Assembly (NCBI GenBank): GCA_025357915.1
Contig: JANYLH010000079.1
Span: 1-63,451 of the forward strand
Length of the DNA: 63,451 nt
Reading direction: 5' to 3'
Source: Gammaproteobacteria bacterium
GTDB lineage: Bacteria; Pseudomonadota; Gammaproteobacteria; Steroidobacterales; Steroidobacteraceae
Position 1 is the stretch's first letter. Each line of letters starts with the position of its first letter. Shown one piece after another: positions 1 through 7,260 of this stretch. Position numbers and translations under genes: made by a program. Under the pieces are notes generated by a model, which was given only the letters and a program-made list of their open reading frames with translations, did not search any database and was not told the origin of the DNA.

Positions 1-134
1 AGCAGCCGGTTGACTATGGGCCTGACTTTCGCCGCGGACATCGCACGTACTCCTGATTGCACTGCACCCTGCACTGCCCGCGGCCTCCGGGCGCGCCCGC
101 CTTATGGAGGCCGGGCTTGAATAAGCCTCGCTGG

Positions 135-353
135 TCAGCTCTTGCGCCCGCTTGCCAACAGCACTACGCCGCCGGCAATGGCGACGAACGCGACCCACGC
201 CGGCACCCCAACGTGCTGTTTCTCCGCCACCCCTATGTGCATATCGCCAATGTCGGCCGTGTGCGTTTCCTTTGTATAGCTGAAACCACGGTATACGAGG
301 CCGAGGGCGCCGCCGGCGATCAGCACGATCGCCAGAATCTTGACTGGGTTCAT
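135..353 (-). CDS. Small two-helix membrane protein (DUF3185-like)
   Basis: A 72-residue protein with two hydrophobic segments (about residues 5-22 and 48-66) joined by a polar loop with several His residues. The length and pattern resemble small DUF3185-type inner-membrane proteins of unknown function in Proteobacteria. It lies 12 bases downstream of another tiny membrane protein on the same strand, so the two may be co-transcribed. No catalytic motif is visible. The family assignment is from memory of the pattern and is tentative. Confidence 0.6.
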   Translation of the reverse strand: MNPVKILAIVLIAGGALGLVYRGFSYTKETHTADIGDMHIGVAEKQHVGVPAWVAFVAIAGGVVLLASGRKS

Positions 354-365
354 TTCAACCTCCTG

Positions 366-515
366 TTATAGCGGGCTACGCCCGCGGATGACGCGGATCA
401 GGATCACCACGACTGCGATCACCAGCAGTATGTGTATGAATCCGCCGGCGGTGTACGAAGACACCATGCCCAGCATCCAGAGGATCAGCAGTACGACAGC
501 GATGGTTTCCAGCAT
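366..515 (-). CDS. lmo0937-family small membrane protein
   Basis: A 49-residue protein starting MLETIAVVLLILWMLG, with two membrane helices around a short YTAGGFIH turn. This matches the widespread lmo0937 family of stress-associated tiny membrane proteins, whose function is unknown. An AAGGAG ribosome-binding site lies about 6 bases before the ATG at 515, which fixes the start. A longer in-frame extension upstream has no support. It precedes the two-helix protein at 135-353. Confidence 0.75.
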   Translation of the reverse strand: MLETIAVVLLILWMLGMVSSYTAGGFIHILLVIAVVVILIRVIRGRSPL

Positions 516-607
516 GGTCGGCTCCTTGCGATTACGCCCCTGGAGTCTGTGTGATCGGCAGGCGACCGTCGGTACGCCAGCGTACTTAACGGCTAGGGCC
601 TCGAAAG

Positions 608-844
608 TCAGGACAGCCTTTCGAGCAACTTCCGGAATTCGGCCAGCGCACGCCTCAATTCCTGGGATCCGCGCTTGCCGCTTGCCACTGGAAAATCGAA
701 CAGGCGGATCGAGAGTTGCCCGACGCCCTCCAGGCGCGCCAGCGCGGCGGCAAATGCGGCGGCGGATGCACACCGCGTTTCTGGCACGGTGGCCCGGCCG
801 CCCGAGGCCTCTGTAGCTACAAATTGTGCGCATTCCGGTGTCAT
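608..844 (-). CDS. Hypothetical 78-residue protein, last gene of a yqjDEK-like cluster
   Basis: The start ATG overlaps the TGA (841-843) of the preceding YqjK-like frame as ATGA, so translational coupling is likely. The product is soluble, Ala/Leu-rich and probably helical, with a basic C-terminus (KRGSQELRRALAEFRKLLERL). I do not recognise a family. The same frame stays open back to the ATG at 1567, so an alternative is that this is the tail of one long, wrongly fused reading frame. Confidence 0.4.
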   Translation of the reverse strand: MTPECAQFVATEASGGRATVPETRCASAAAFAAALARLEGVGQLSIRLFDFPVASGKRGSQELRRALAEFRKLLERLS

Positions 845-1567
845 GCTGGTTCTCGCTGACTGCCAAGCGCGCGTTTCGCCACTGCCGACAGCAGCATCGC
901 GCCCAGCGATCGGTAGAGACCACGGTAACGACTGACGGTCAGCGAGGTCGCCACGACACCGAGCATGAGCCACCCCAGGTTGCCGCCGGCGGGCCGGCCC
1001 AGCAGGAGCCTGAAAGTAGCGCTGCGTGGAAATCGTCGCGGCGCACCCCGCGGCGCGTCGCCAGTGGCCGGGCCAGCGCTTTCTGCGTCCAGCGCCTGCC
1101 GCAGCTGCAGCCGCGTCGCCGCGCAGCCGGCCCGGCCGGATCAGCCGCCCGCGTTCGTTGGATTCCGGCCCCGCCTGTTGTTGTGGGTCCACCTGACCCG
1201 AAAGCAGCGTGCCCAGCAGCTGTCGGTCCAGCTGCCACTCCTGGCGAAGCCTGGCAAACGGTGGTGGCTGGCGCAGTTGCAGATGCCTGAGGTAAATGGC
1301 GGCAACGATCGCCAGCCCGAAGAAACAGGCCAGTAACGCATAGATCGCGGTCATGCGCCGTGGCGTATCCCGGTTCGCCGCAATGACCGCGACGCACATC
1401 ATGGCGGTCGCGCCCGCCAAAGCGGCCGCCAGGACCAGTATGCCGTTCAACCGCGACCTGAATAGCGTGCGGCTGCGAGCCAGCTCCTGTCCCAGCAAGT
1501 CCGCGTAGGCCGCGACGTGCTGCAGCACCAGCGACGCCGTTCGCGGCAGCACGGGCATTCCGCGCAT
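841..1567 (-). pseudogene. YqjE-like (holin superfamily III) membrane protein running out of frame into a YqjK-like tail
   Basis: From the ATG at 1567 the frame encodes a basic amphipathic start and two membrane helices (GILVLAAALAGATAMM and YALLACFFGLAIVAAIYL), then LRQEWQLDRQLLG. This is the layout of YqjE/phage-holin-like proteins. Past about 1150 this frame becomes Arg/Gly/Ala-rich and non-protein-like. Another frame, closed by TGA at 841-843, reads sensibly (LRQALDAE ... VVATSLTVSRYRGLYRSLG), like a YqjK-type tail. At least one frameshift near 1100-1150 is needed to join them. It sits directly behind a broken YqjD-like gene, as in yqjDEK operons. A sequencing error cannot be excluded. 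Confidence 0.5.
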
Positions 1568-1575
1568 GGCCCTGG

Positions 1576-1775
1576 CTAGCGCCGGCGTCCGACCACGTAA
1601 CCCAGAGCAGCACCCACCAGGGCAGCGATGCCAGCCGCCTGCCACGGGCTCGGAGGTTCTTGATCTCGCCGGTGGCGGCGTCCTTGACGTGCCGGATGCC
1701 ATTGCCCAATTCGGTCCTGGCATGCCGTGCGCTCTCAGGCGAAGCGCCTGGTGTCAGATTGATTGGTGCATCCAT
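1576..1775 (-). pseudogene. YqjD/ElaB-type (DUF883) membrane-anchored protein, frameshifted
   Basis: The ATG at 1775 has an AGGAG ribosome-binding site and starts MDAPINLTPGASPESARHAR. The N-terminal frame reads to about KDAATGEIKNL. The expected C-terminal anchor of DUF883 proteins, SPWQAAGIAALVGAALGYVV followed by GRRR and TAG at 1576-1578, lies in another frame. The 200-base span is not a multiple of three, so a one-base deletion or two-base insertion near 1640-1650 is implied. ElaB/YqjD proteins anchor to the inner membrane and have been linked to stationary-phase ribosomes. The short helical region suggests further loss or a naturally short member. Confidence 0.6.
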
Positions 1776-2008
1776 GAAATGATCTCCTGTGTAGTTGGGC
1801 AGGTGGCGCGCTGCAGGAGCCAATCGTCAATTGGTCGGGTACTGCAGGCAGGCAAACAATGCGTGGCCGCAGCACCAGCCGTCTGTGCGGCGCCGTACCC
1901 ATTCCGCTGGCGTCTGTCGGGTGCTTGCGCCGTTGGGCAACGTGGCTCTCCACGGCGCGCGCCATCAGATCAGGCTATTTGTCCCGATCCTTGCCCTGGT
2001 CGGGGCGT

Positions 2009-2264
2009 TCATCCTGAATAGCGGTAGTTCCGTGATTGGATCGCACGTTGCTGTTCGGGCGCCCGCGGCTAGCGTGCGCGGTCGTAGTTTCGCTGCTAGG
2101 GCGGGAGCGGCGCCGCGCGAGGCACCCTGTCGCGATCCCAGGTATCCCAACCGCTGCGTCGATGCTGCCAGTCGTGCCCCCAATGCTCGCTCCACCGTGG
2201 TGGCTCATCGGCGCGCCAACCACGGAAGTACTACGGCGCCTGGCGGTAGTAACGAACCGGCACT
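2009..2264 (-). pseudogene. Remnant of a Trp/Tyr/Pro-rich secreted protein with three in-frame amber codons
   Basis: One minus-strand frame reads VRYYRQAP-stop-YFRGWRADEPPRWSEHWG, then WQHRRSGWDTWDRDRVPR, AAPLPP-stop-QRNYDRAR-stop-PRAPEQQRAIQSRNYRYSG, ending TGA at 2009-2011. I recognise the pattern of a conserved hypothetical proteobacterial protein (YRGWR-DEPPRW-EHWG ... PLP-YQR-Y). TAG codons lie at 2231-2233, 2096-2098 and 2069-2071, each where that pattern would have Tyr. No start codon or signal peptide remains before the upstream BON gene ends. It is therefore a decayed gene. The family identification is by eye. Confidence 0.6.
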
Positions 2265-2285
2265 CGCAGCGCGAATTCAGCGATT

Positions 2286-2906
2286 TTACGAGGCGGATAC
2301 GGTGAGGCCGGAAACATCGACGCTCTTGACCCCGGACACCTTTTCGGCCATTTCTTTCACATGATCGATGGCCGCCTGGTCCGGCAGCGCGCCCTTGAGT
2401 ACGACGACGCCGTGGGTGGTCTCGACGTTGACGTCAACTCCTTTGCCAATGCTGTCGGCGAGCAGCTCGGATTTCAACTTGGTGGTAATCCAGCTGTCTG
2501 AAATCGCGTGCGCGGTTTCGTCTGCTGCCTCGTGCACCTTGGTCGAAGTCTTGCCGCGGCTTGCCACCACCAGATTATTATCGACGCTCTTCACGCCTTC
2601 AATGGCCTGGGCTGTCGCCACCGCGTAGGCCATGGCCTTCGGTCCGCTCGCCGTACCGTTCAGCGTCACGACGCCATTGGTGGTCGTCACATCGACATCA
2701 GAATTCCTGAGCATCCGCTTGCCCAGCAGATGAGCCTTGACCCGCGTCGTGATCGCGGTGTCGGCCATCGCGGCGCCCATGCTGTCGCTGTGCGCTTCCG
2801 GCGCCGCGGAGTCCGCGGCAACGGCGACCGGGATGCCGGCACCCAACCCCACCGCAAGCGCGGCAAGTACCAATGTTCTGTGGAAGTCGAGCGGGCGGCG
2901 TTTCAT
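2286..2906 (-). CDS. Periplasmic protein with two BON domains (OsmY-like)
   Basis: This 206-residue protein has a Sec signal peptide (MKRRPLDFHRTLVLAALAVG, with cleavage near AVAA-DS) and two BON domains, about residues 48-115 and 132-204. Each carries the typical T-V-K--L pattern and a G-V-L-G strand turn (ITTRVKAHLLG ... VTTTNGVVTLNG; ITTKLKSELLADS ... VETTHGVVVLKG). BON proteins such as OsmY act in the periplasm in envelope and osmotic stress, probably by binding lipids or client proteins. The first membrane-protein genes downstream suggest a stress-response neighbourhood, though the intervening genes are decayed. Confidence 0.85.
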   Translation of the reverse strand: MKRRPLDFHRTLVLAALAVGLGAGIPVAVAADSAAPEAHSDSMGAAMADTAITTRVKAHLLGKRMLRNSDVDVTTTNGVVTLNGTASGPKAMAYAVATAQAIEGVKSVDNNLVVASRGKTSTKVHEAADETAHAISDSWITTKLKSELLADSIGKGVDVNVETTHGVVVLKGALPDQAAIDHVKEMAEKVSGVKSVDVSGLTVSAS

Positions 2907-3021
2907 GGGAACCTCGGGTTACACGTTGCGGACAAGCCAGCGGCTATAGGCTGGTCTGTGCCGAGAATGCGCCGTGGACAGCTTCGGAGTCGGTGCGATA
3001 GCGCACCCATCCAAAGTACAA

Positions 3022-3049
3022 TTGTCGGCACGACTGTTGTCGGCATGAC
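3022..3049 (+). repeat. Pair of 13-base direct repeats before the 3077 gene
   Basis: The unit ttgtcggcaYgac occurs at 3022-3034 and 3037-3049, with starts 15 bases apart, about 30-55 bases before the ATG at 3077. Closely spaced direct repeats in a promoter or leader can be tandem operator half-sites. No regulator is identified, and chance or simple duplication is possible. Confidence 0.35.
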
Positions 3050-3076
3050 GGACCCGAAGTACAAGGACAGACGCCG

Positions 3077-3946
3077 ATGAAGCTGGACGCACCTTTCCCG
3101 GTCTGGCGCCGGCACCGCATCTCTGTGCTGGTACTGGCACTGACTACCGCGCAAACCGCACTGGGCGAACCCCCGGTTCTGAGGCCGGTACCGGGAGTCC
3201 GGTACTATCGGTACGAATCCACGGAACAGGTTGACGGGCAAGTGACGTCCCGTTATCGAATGAACTTCGATCTGGTCACTGGCAGACATCGATCCGTGGT
3301 GGCAGTGGTTCGCCGGGCGGAAATTGACACGGGCGAGGGGTGGACCGAGGCGACACTCGACGATCAGTGTGCCAAGTTACTGCACGGTGGTGGCGGTGCG
3401 CTGGCGCGAGTCACGCTTCACCCCCTGTCGAAGCGGGCCGCGGAAATGGGTGATGCGTTCATGCCTATGTGCACTCCAGCAGCGTTGTTTTTCCCAATGA
3501 CCGACATCCTGAATGTTTCGGGCATCCAGACGGAGCCTTTGTTCCGGGTCACGCAACTTTCAGAGCAAGGGAACAGCGTCCGATGGCCGGGGCGCGCACC
3601 CATCAGACTGAATCGGTTTGGCAGCGCCATCACACTGAGCTCGCCGCCGGGGACGATCACTCTATCCGGGCTGGACAAGCACAAGGCGACGGTCGATTGG
3701 ATTCCAGATGTCCTGCAGATTGAAATTGTTCACCAGGGTCAGGCGGACGGTCCCGATGTTTTGCTGAGGGGAACCGAAAACCATGGCTACAGGTTGGAGA
3801 TTGATTCTGTCTCAGGCACCCTCATACGTGCTGAGACTACCGTGGATGACCTGGATCTCTCGCTTCTGGTTCCGGGCATCCCTGAGGACAAGCGTCCTCG
3901 CGTTGCCACAGCACGCCAGGTGGTGATTGAATCGCCTCAGCAATAG
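3077..3946 (+). CDS. Hypothetical secreted protein
   Basis: A 289-residue protein with an N-terminal export signal (basic RRHRISVLVLALTTAQTALG, cleavage near residue 31). The mature part is beta-strand-rich with no membrane span and no motif I recognise. Two Cys (in DDQCAKLL and MPMCTPAAL) could form a disulfide. It is transcribed divergently from the BON gene. Codon use is less GC-extreme than its neighbours (several AAT/GTT/TCA codons), which could indicate a different history. Function unknown. Confidence 0.7.
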   Translation: MKLDAPFPVWRRHRISVLVLALTTAQTALGEPPVLRPVPGVRYYRYESTEQVDGQVTSRYRMNFDLVTGRHRSVVAVVRRAEIDTGEGWTEATLDDQCAKLLHGGGGALARVTLHPLSKRAAEMGDAFMPMCTPAALFFPMTDILNVSGIQTEPLFRVTQLSEQGNSVRWPGRAPIRLNRFGSAITLSSPPGTITLSGLDKHKATVDWIPDVLQIEIVHQGQADGPDVLLRGTENHGYRLEIDSVSGTLIRAETTVDDLDLSLLVPGIPEDKRPRVATARQVVIESPQQ

Positions 3947-4197
3947 GCCATGGCGAGTCCTGCAATTAATCTCATTACCAATCAAATAGTTGCGCGCTAA
4001 AGCATTCCTCGCCCGCCGGCTGCGTACGGCGACAATCCATGTACCGGCACTCGTGATATTATGGGCGGATTGCATCTGGGGTGGATCACTGTGGTCGCGT
4101 TCGATCCCTCGATGGAACCGCTGGCCCTGTTCTCTTGATCCCGTCGCGACCCCGAAACTCAATTTTGCTCTAACCGAAAACTTCACGGATATTCGCC

Positions 4198-6354
4198 ATG
4201 CCCCGTACTACCCCGCTTGCCGACATACGCAACATCGGCATCATCGCCCACGTCGACGCCGGCAAGACCACGACCACCGAGCGCATCCTCTACTACACGG
4301 GGCGCAAGCACACGATCGTGGACATCCACGACACCAAGGATCTCAAGAGCTCCACCACCACTGACTATCTCGAGCAGGAGAAGAAGCGCGGTATCACGAT
4401 CCAGAGCGCGGCCGTGTCCACGTTCTGGCGCGACAAGAAGATCAACCTGATCGACACGCCGGGGCATGTCGATTTCACGATCGAGGTGAATCGCTCGCTC
4501 CGCGTCCTCGACGGCGCGGTGGTGGTATTTGACGGCGTCGCGGGCGTCGAACCACAGTCGGAAACCAACTGGCGCCTGGCCAACAACTACGACGTGCCGC
4601 GCATCTGCTACGTGAACAAGATGGACCGGAGCGGCGCCAATTTCATGCGCTGCGTCGACATGATCAAGAAGCGCCTGGGCGCGCGACCGCTGATTTGCCA
4701 GCTGCCGATCGGCTCCGAGGACCATTTCAAGGGCATGATCGACCTGGTCGAGATGAAGGCCCTGGTGTGGGATTCGGATGACAAGGACGCGGAGTGGCAG
4801 ACGCTGGACGTCACGCCGGATCTGGCCGATAAGCTCCAGATCACGATCCCGACCGACCGCAAGATCCTGGCGGACGCCGAGAAGTACCGCACCGAACTGG
4901 TTGACACCTGCCTCGAACAGGACGACGCAGCGATGGAAGCGCACCTGCTGAACGGCGCCATGCCCTCGACCGACACGCTGCGCAAGTGCCTGCGCAAGGG
5001 CACGCTGAATTCAGCCTTCACGCCAGTGTTTTGCGGCTCGTCCTACAAGAACAAGGGCGTGCAGCAGATACTCGATGCCGTGGTCGACTACCTGCCCGCG
5101 CCGACCGATGTCGCTTCCATCAAGACCGTCGACGCCGACGGCCACCCGATCGGCGAGCGAAAATGCGCGGACGACGAGCCCTTCTCGGCGCTGGCCTTCA
5201 AGGTCATCAACGATGTCTATGGCGCGCTCACGTTCATCCGCGTGTATTCAGGGGTGCTGACCAAGGGTGCTTCGGTGGAGAACTCAACGCGCGGCAAGCG
5301 CGAGAAGATCGGCCGTATGGTCGAGATGTTCGCCAAGGACGCCAACCCCATCGAAGAAGCTCGCGCCGGCGACATCGTCGCGCTCGTGTCCCTGGCCGAG
5401 ACCGACACCGGCGATACGCTGTGCGACGCGGCCAACCCGGTCGTGCTCGAGCGCATGCGCTTCCCGGATCCGGTCATCAGCGTTTCCGTCAAGGCGAAGA
5501 ACAAGGGCGAACAGGACAAGTTCGGTAACGCGCTCGGCAAGATGGTGCGCGCCGACCCCTCGCTCCATCTGGAGACCGATCGCGAAACCAACGAGACGAT
5601 CCTGCGCGGCATGGGCGAACTGCACCTGGAAGTCACGCTCGATCGCATGCGCACGGAATTCGGCGTCGAGGGCATCATGGGCGAGCCGCAAGTCGCCTAT
5701 CGGGAGACCTTCACCAAGAAACTGACCGAGCAGTACACTCACAAGAAACAGACGGGCGGTTCCGGCCAGTTTGCCGAGGTGTGGATCACCTTCGAACCGC
5801 TGGCGCGCGGCGCCGGTTTTGAGTTCGTCGACGCCACCAAGGGCGGCTCGGTGCCGCGCGAGTTCGTGCCGGCGGTCGAGAAGGGCCTGAAGATGCAGAA
5901 GGAAGACGGCGTGCTGGCGCACTTCCCCACCGTGGATTTTCGCGCGACGCTGATCGACGGCAGCTACCACGACGTCGATTCCAACGCGCTAACCTTCGAA
6001 ATCGCCGCCAAGGCCTGTTTCCGCGAGGCGATCCGCAAGGCCGGGCCGATCCTGCTCGAGCCGGTGATGAAGGTCGAGACGGTGACGCCGGGCGACTACC
6101 TCGGCGACGTGATTGGCGATATCAACCGCCGCCGCGGCGCGATTGAAGAGCAGCTCGAGCGCGGCGCCAACATCGCCGTAGTGGCACCGGTGCCGCTGTC
6201 GGAGATGTTCGGCTACATCGGCCAGCTGCGGAGCATGACCAGCGGCCGCGCTTCGTACACCATGGAGTTCTCGCACTACGACCCGGTGCCCCGCCAGGTC
6301 GCCGAGGAAGTGATCGAGCAGGCTGCCAAGGCCAAGGAGGCGGCCTCCGCCTGA
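4198..6354 (+). CDS. fusA: Elongation factor G (stand-alone copy)
   Basis: This 718-residue translational GTPase catalyses ribosome translocation. The G-domain motifs are all present: P-loop AHVDAGKTT (about 17-25), switch I RGIT (about 65), DTPGH (about 86) and NKMD (about 140). Domain IV/V signatures follow ([15 protein letters not shown], and the C-terminal [17 protein letters not shown]). The switch I region reads [15 protein letters not shown], differing from the GEVHDGAATMDWMEQE type of the classical str-operon protein. There is no rpsL, rpsG or tuf beside it. It is probably a second EF-G paralogue or a relocated gene. The start ATG is supported by the conserved [10 protein letters not shown] that follows. 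About 250 non-coding bases precede it. Confidence 0.93.
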   Translation: MPRTTPLADIRNIGIIAHVDAGKTTTTERILYYTGRKHTIVDIHDTKDLKSSTTTDYLEQEKKRGITIQSAAVSTFWRDKKINLIDTPGHVDFTIEVNRSLRVLDGAVVVFDGVAGVEPQSETNWRLANNYDVPRICYVNKMDRSGANFMRCVDMIKKRLGARPLICQLPIGSEDHFKGMIDLVEMKALVWDSDDKDAEWQTLDVTPDLADKLQITIPTDRKILADAEKYRTELVDTCLEQDDAAMEAHLLNGAMPSTDTLRKCLRKGTLNSAFTPVFCGSSYKNKGVQQILDAVVDYLPAPTDVASIKTVDADGHPIGERKCADDEPFSALAFKVINDVYGALTFIRVYSGVLTKGASVENSTRGKREKIGRMVEMFAKDANPIEEARAGDIVALVSLAETDTGDTLCDAANPVVLERMRFPDPVISVSVKAKNKGEQDKFGNALGKMVRADPSLHLETDRETNETILRGMGELHLEVTLDRMRTEFGVEGIMGEPQVAYRETFTKKLTEQYTHKKQTGGSGQFAEVWITFEPLARGAGFEFVDATKGGSVPREFVPAVEKGLKMQKEDGVLAHFPTVDFRATLIDGSYHDVDSNALTFEIAAKACFREAIRKAGPILLEPVMKVETVTPGDYLGDVIGDINRRRGAIEEQLERGANIAVVAPVPLSEMFGYIGQLRSMTSGRASYTMEFSHYDPVPRQVAEEVIEQAAKAKEAASA

Positions 6355-6477
6355 CCGGTCTCGAAGCGCGCCGGTCCCTGCGCGCTACGACGGAAGCGTC
6401 ATGAATACATGCGCGCAATCGACAGCGCATTTGCGCACAATTGCGGCCTGAACCGCATTGCGAGCAAGGCATAGACA

Positions 6478-7260
6478 GTGAATTGGCTGAATACCCTGGC
6501 AGGCTTTGGCGTCGGTGTCATGGTGGGCATCACCGGCGTGGGCGGTGGGTCGCTGATGACGCCCATACTGGTGCTGCTGTTCGGCGTGGCCCCGGCTTCA
6601 GCCATCGGCACCGACCTGTGGTTCGCGGCGATCACCAAGTTCGTGGGTGGCTCGATCCACCATCGGCTCGGGAGCGTCGACTGGCAGGTGCTGCGCCGCA
6701 TGTGGCTGGGGAGCCTGCCCTCATCCGTCCTCACGCTGCTGTGGATGCAGCACTCCGGCATTGCCCACAGCAAGCCGCGCATACTGCTGATCGCGCTGGG
6801 AGTGGTACTGCTGCTGACCTCGGTGGCGATGCTGTTCATGTCCCGCACCCATGCTTACGCGCGCAACCTGCGCACGACCGCGCCCGACCGGTTCCTGTTT
6901 CTGCAGCCGATCATGACCGTGCTCGCCGGCGGCGTGCTCGGCTTCCTGGTGACCCTTACCTCGGTAAGCGCCGGCGCGCTGGGCACAGCGTTGCTGCTGT
7001 ACATCTACCCGTTCAGAATGAAGGCGGCGCGCCTGGTCGGCACCGATATCGTTCATGCCATTCCGCTGACCATGGTCGCGGGCACCGGCTACATGCTGAT
7101 GGGCAATGTGAATTTCGCCCTGCTCGGCAACCTGCTGCTGGGTTCGATTCCCGGCATCGTGGTGGGCTCGCTCCTGGCCAGCAAGGCGCGCGAAGGCGCG
7201 CTGCGTACCGCCATTGCCATCCTGCTGGTGGTGGTCGGCGTCAAGCTCGTAATGACGTGA
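6478..7260 (+). CDS. TauE/SafE-family membrane permease
   Basis: A 260-residue integral membrane protein with about eight helices and the two internally repeated halves of TauE/SafE (DUF81) transporters: GVGVMVGITGVGGGSLMTP near the N-terminus and LAGGVLGFLVTLTSVSAGAL in the middle. Family members export sulfite, sulfoacetate or other organosulfonates; the substrate cannot be read here. Translation starts at a GTG (6478). The last 20 bases overlap the 3' end of the convergent sensor kinase gene. No sulfur gene is adjacent. Confidence 0.85.
   Translation: MNWLNTLAGFGVGVMVGITGVGGGSLMTPILVLLFGVAPASAIGTDLWFAAITKFVGGSIHHRLGSVDWQVLRRMWLGSLPSSVLTLLWMQHSGIAHSKPRILLIALGVVLLLTSVAMLFMSRTHAYARNLRTTAPDRFLFLQPIMTVLAGGVLGFLVTLTSVSAGALGTALLLYIYPFRMKAARLVGTDIVHAIPLTMVAGTGYMLMGNVNFALLGNLLLGSIPGIVVGSLLASKAREGALRTAIAILLVVVGVKLVMT

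Noticed and set aside
1776-2008. Short open frames between the DUF883-type gene and the Trp-rich remnant
   Set aside because: Frames on both strands are low-complexity with no motif or ribosome-binding site; I see nothing coding in this stretch.
2009-2264. Amber (TAG) recoding as tyrosine
   Set aside because: TAG terminates intact genes here (for example at 23707-23709 and at 63108-63110), so recoding is unlikely; decay is simpler.
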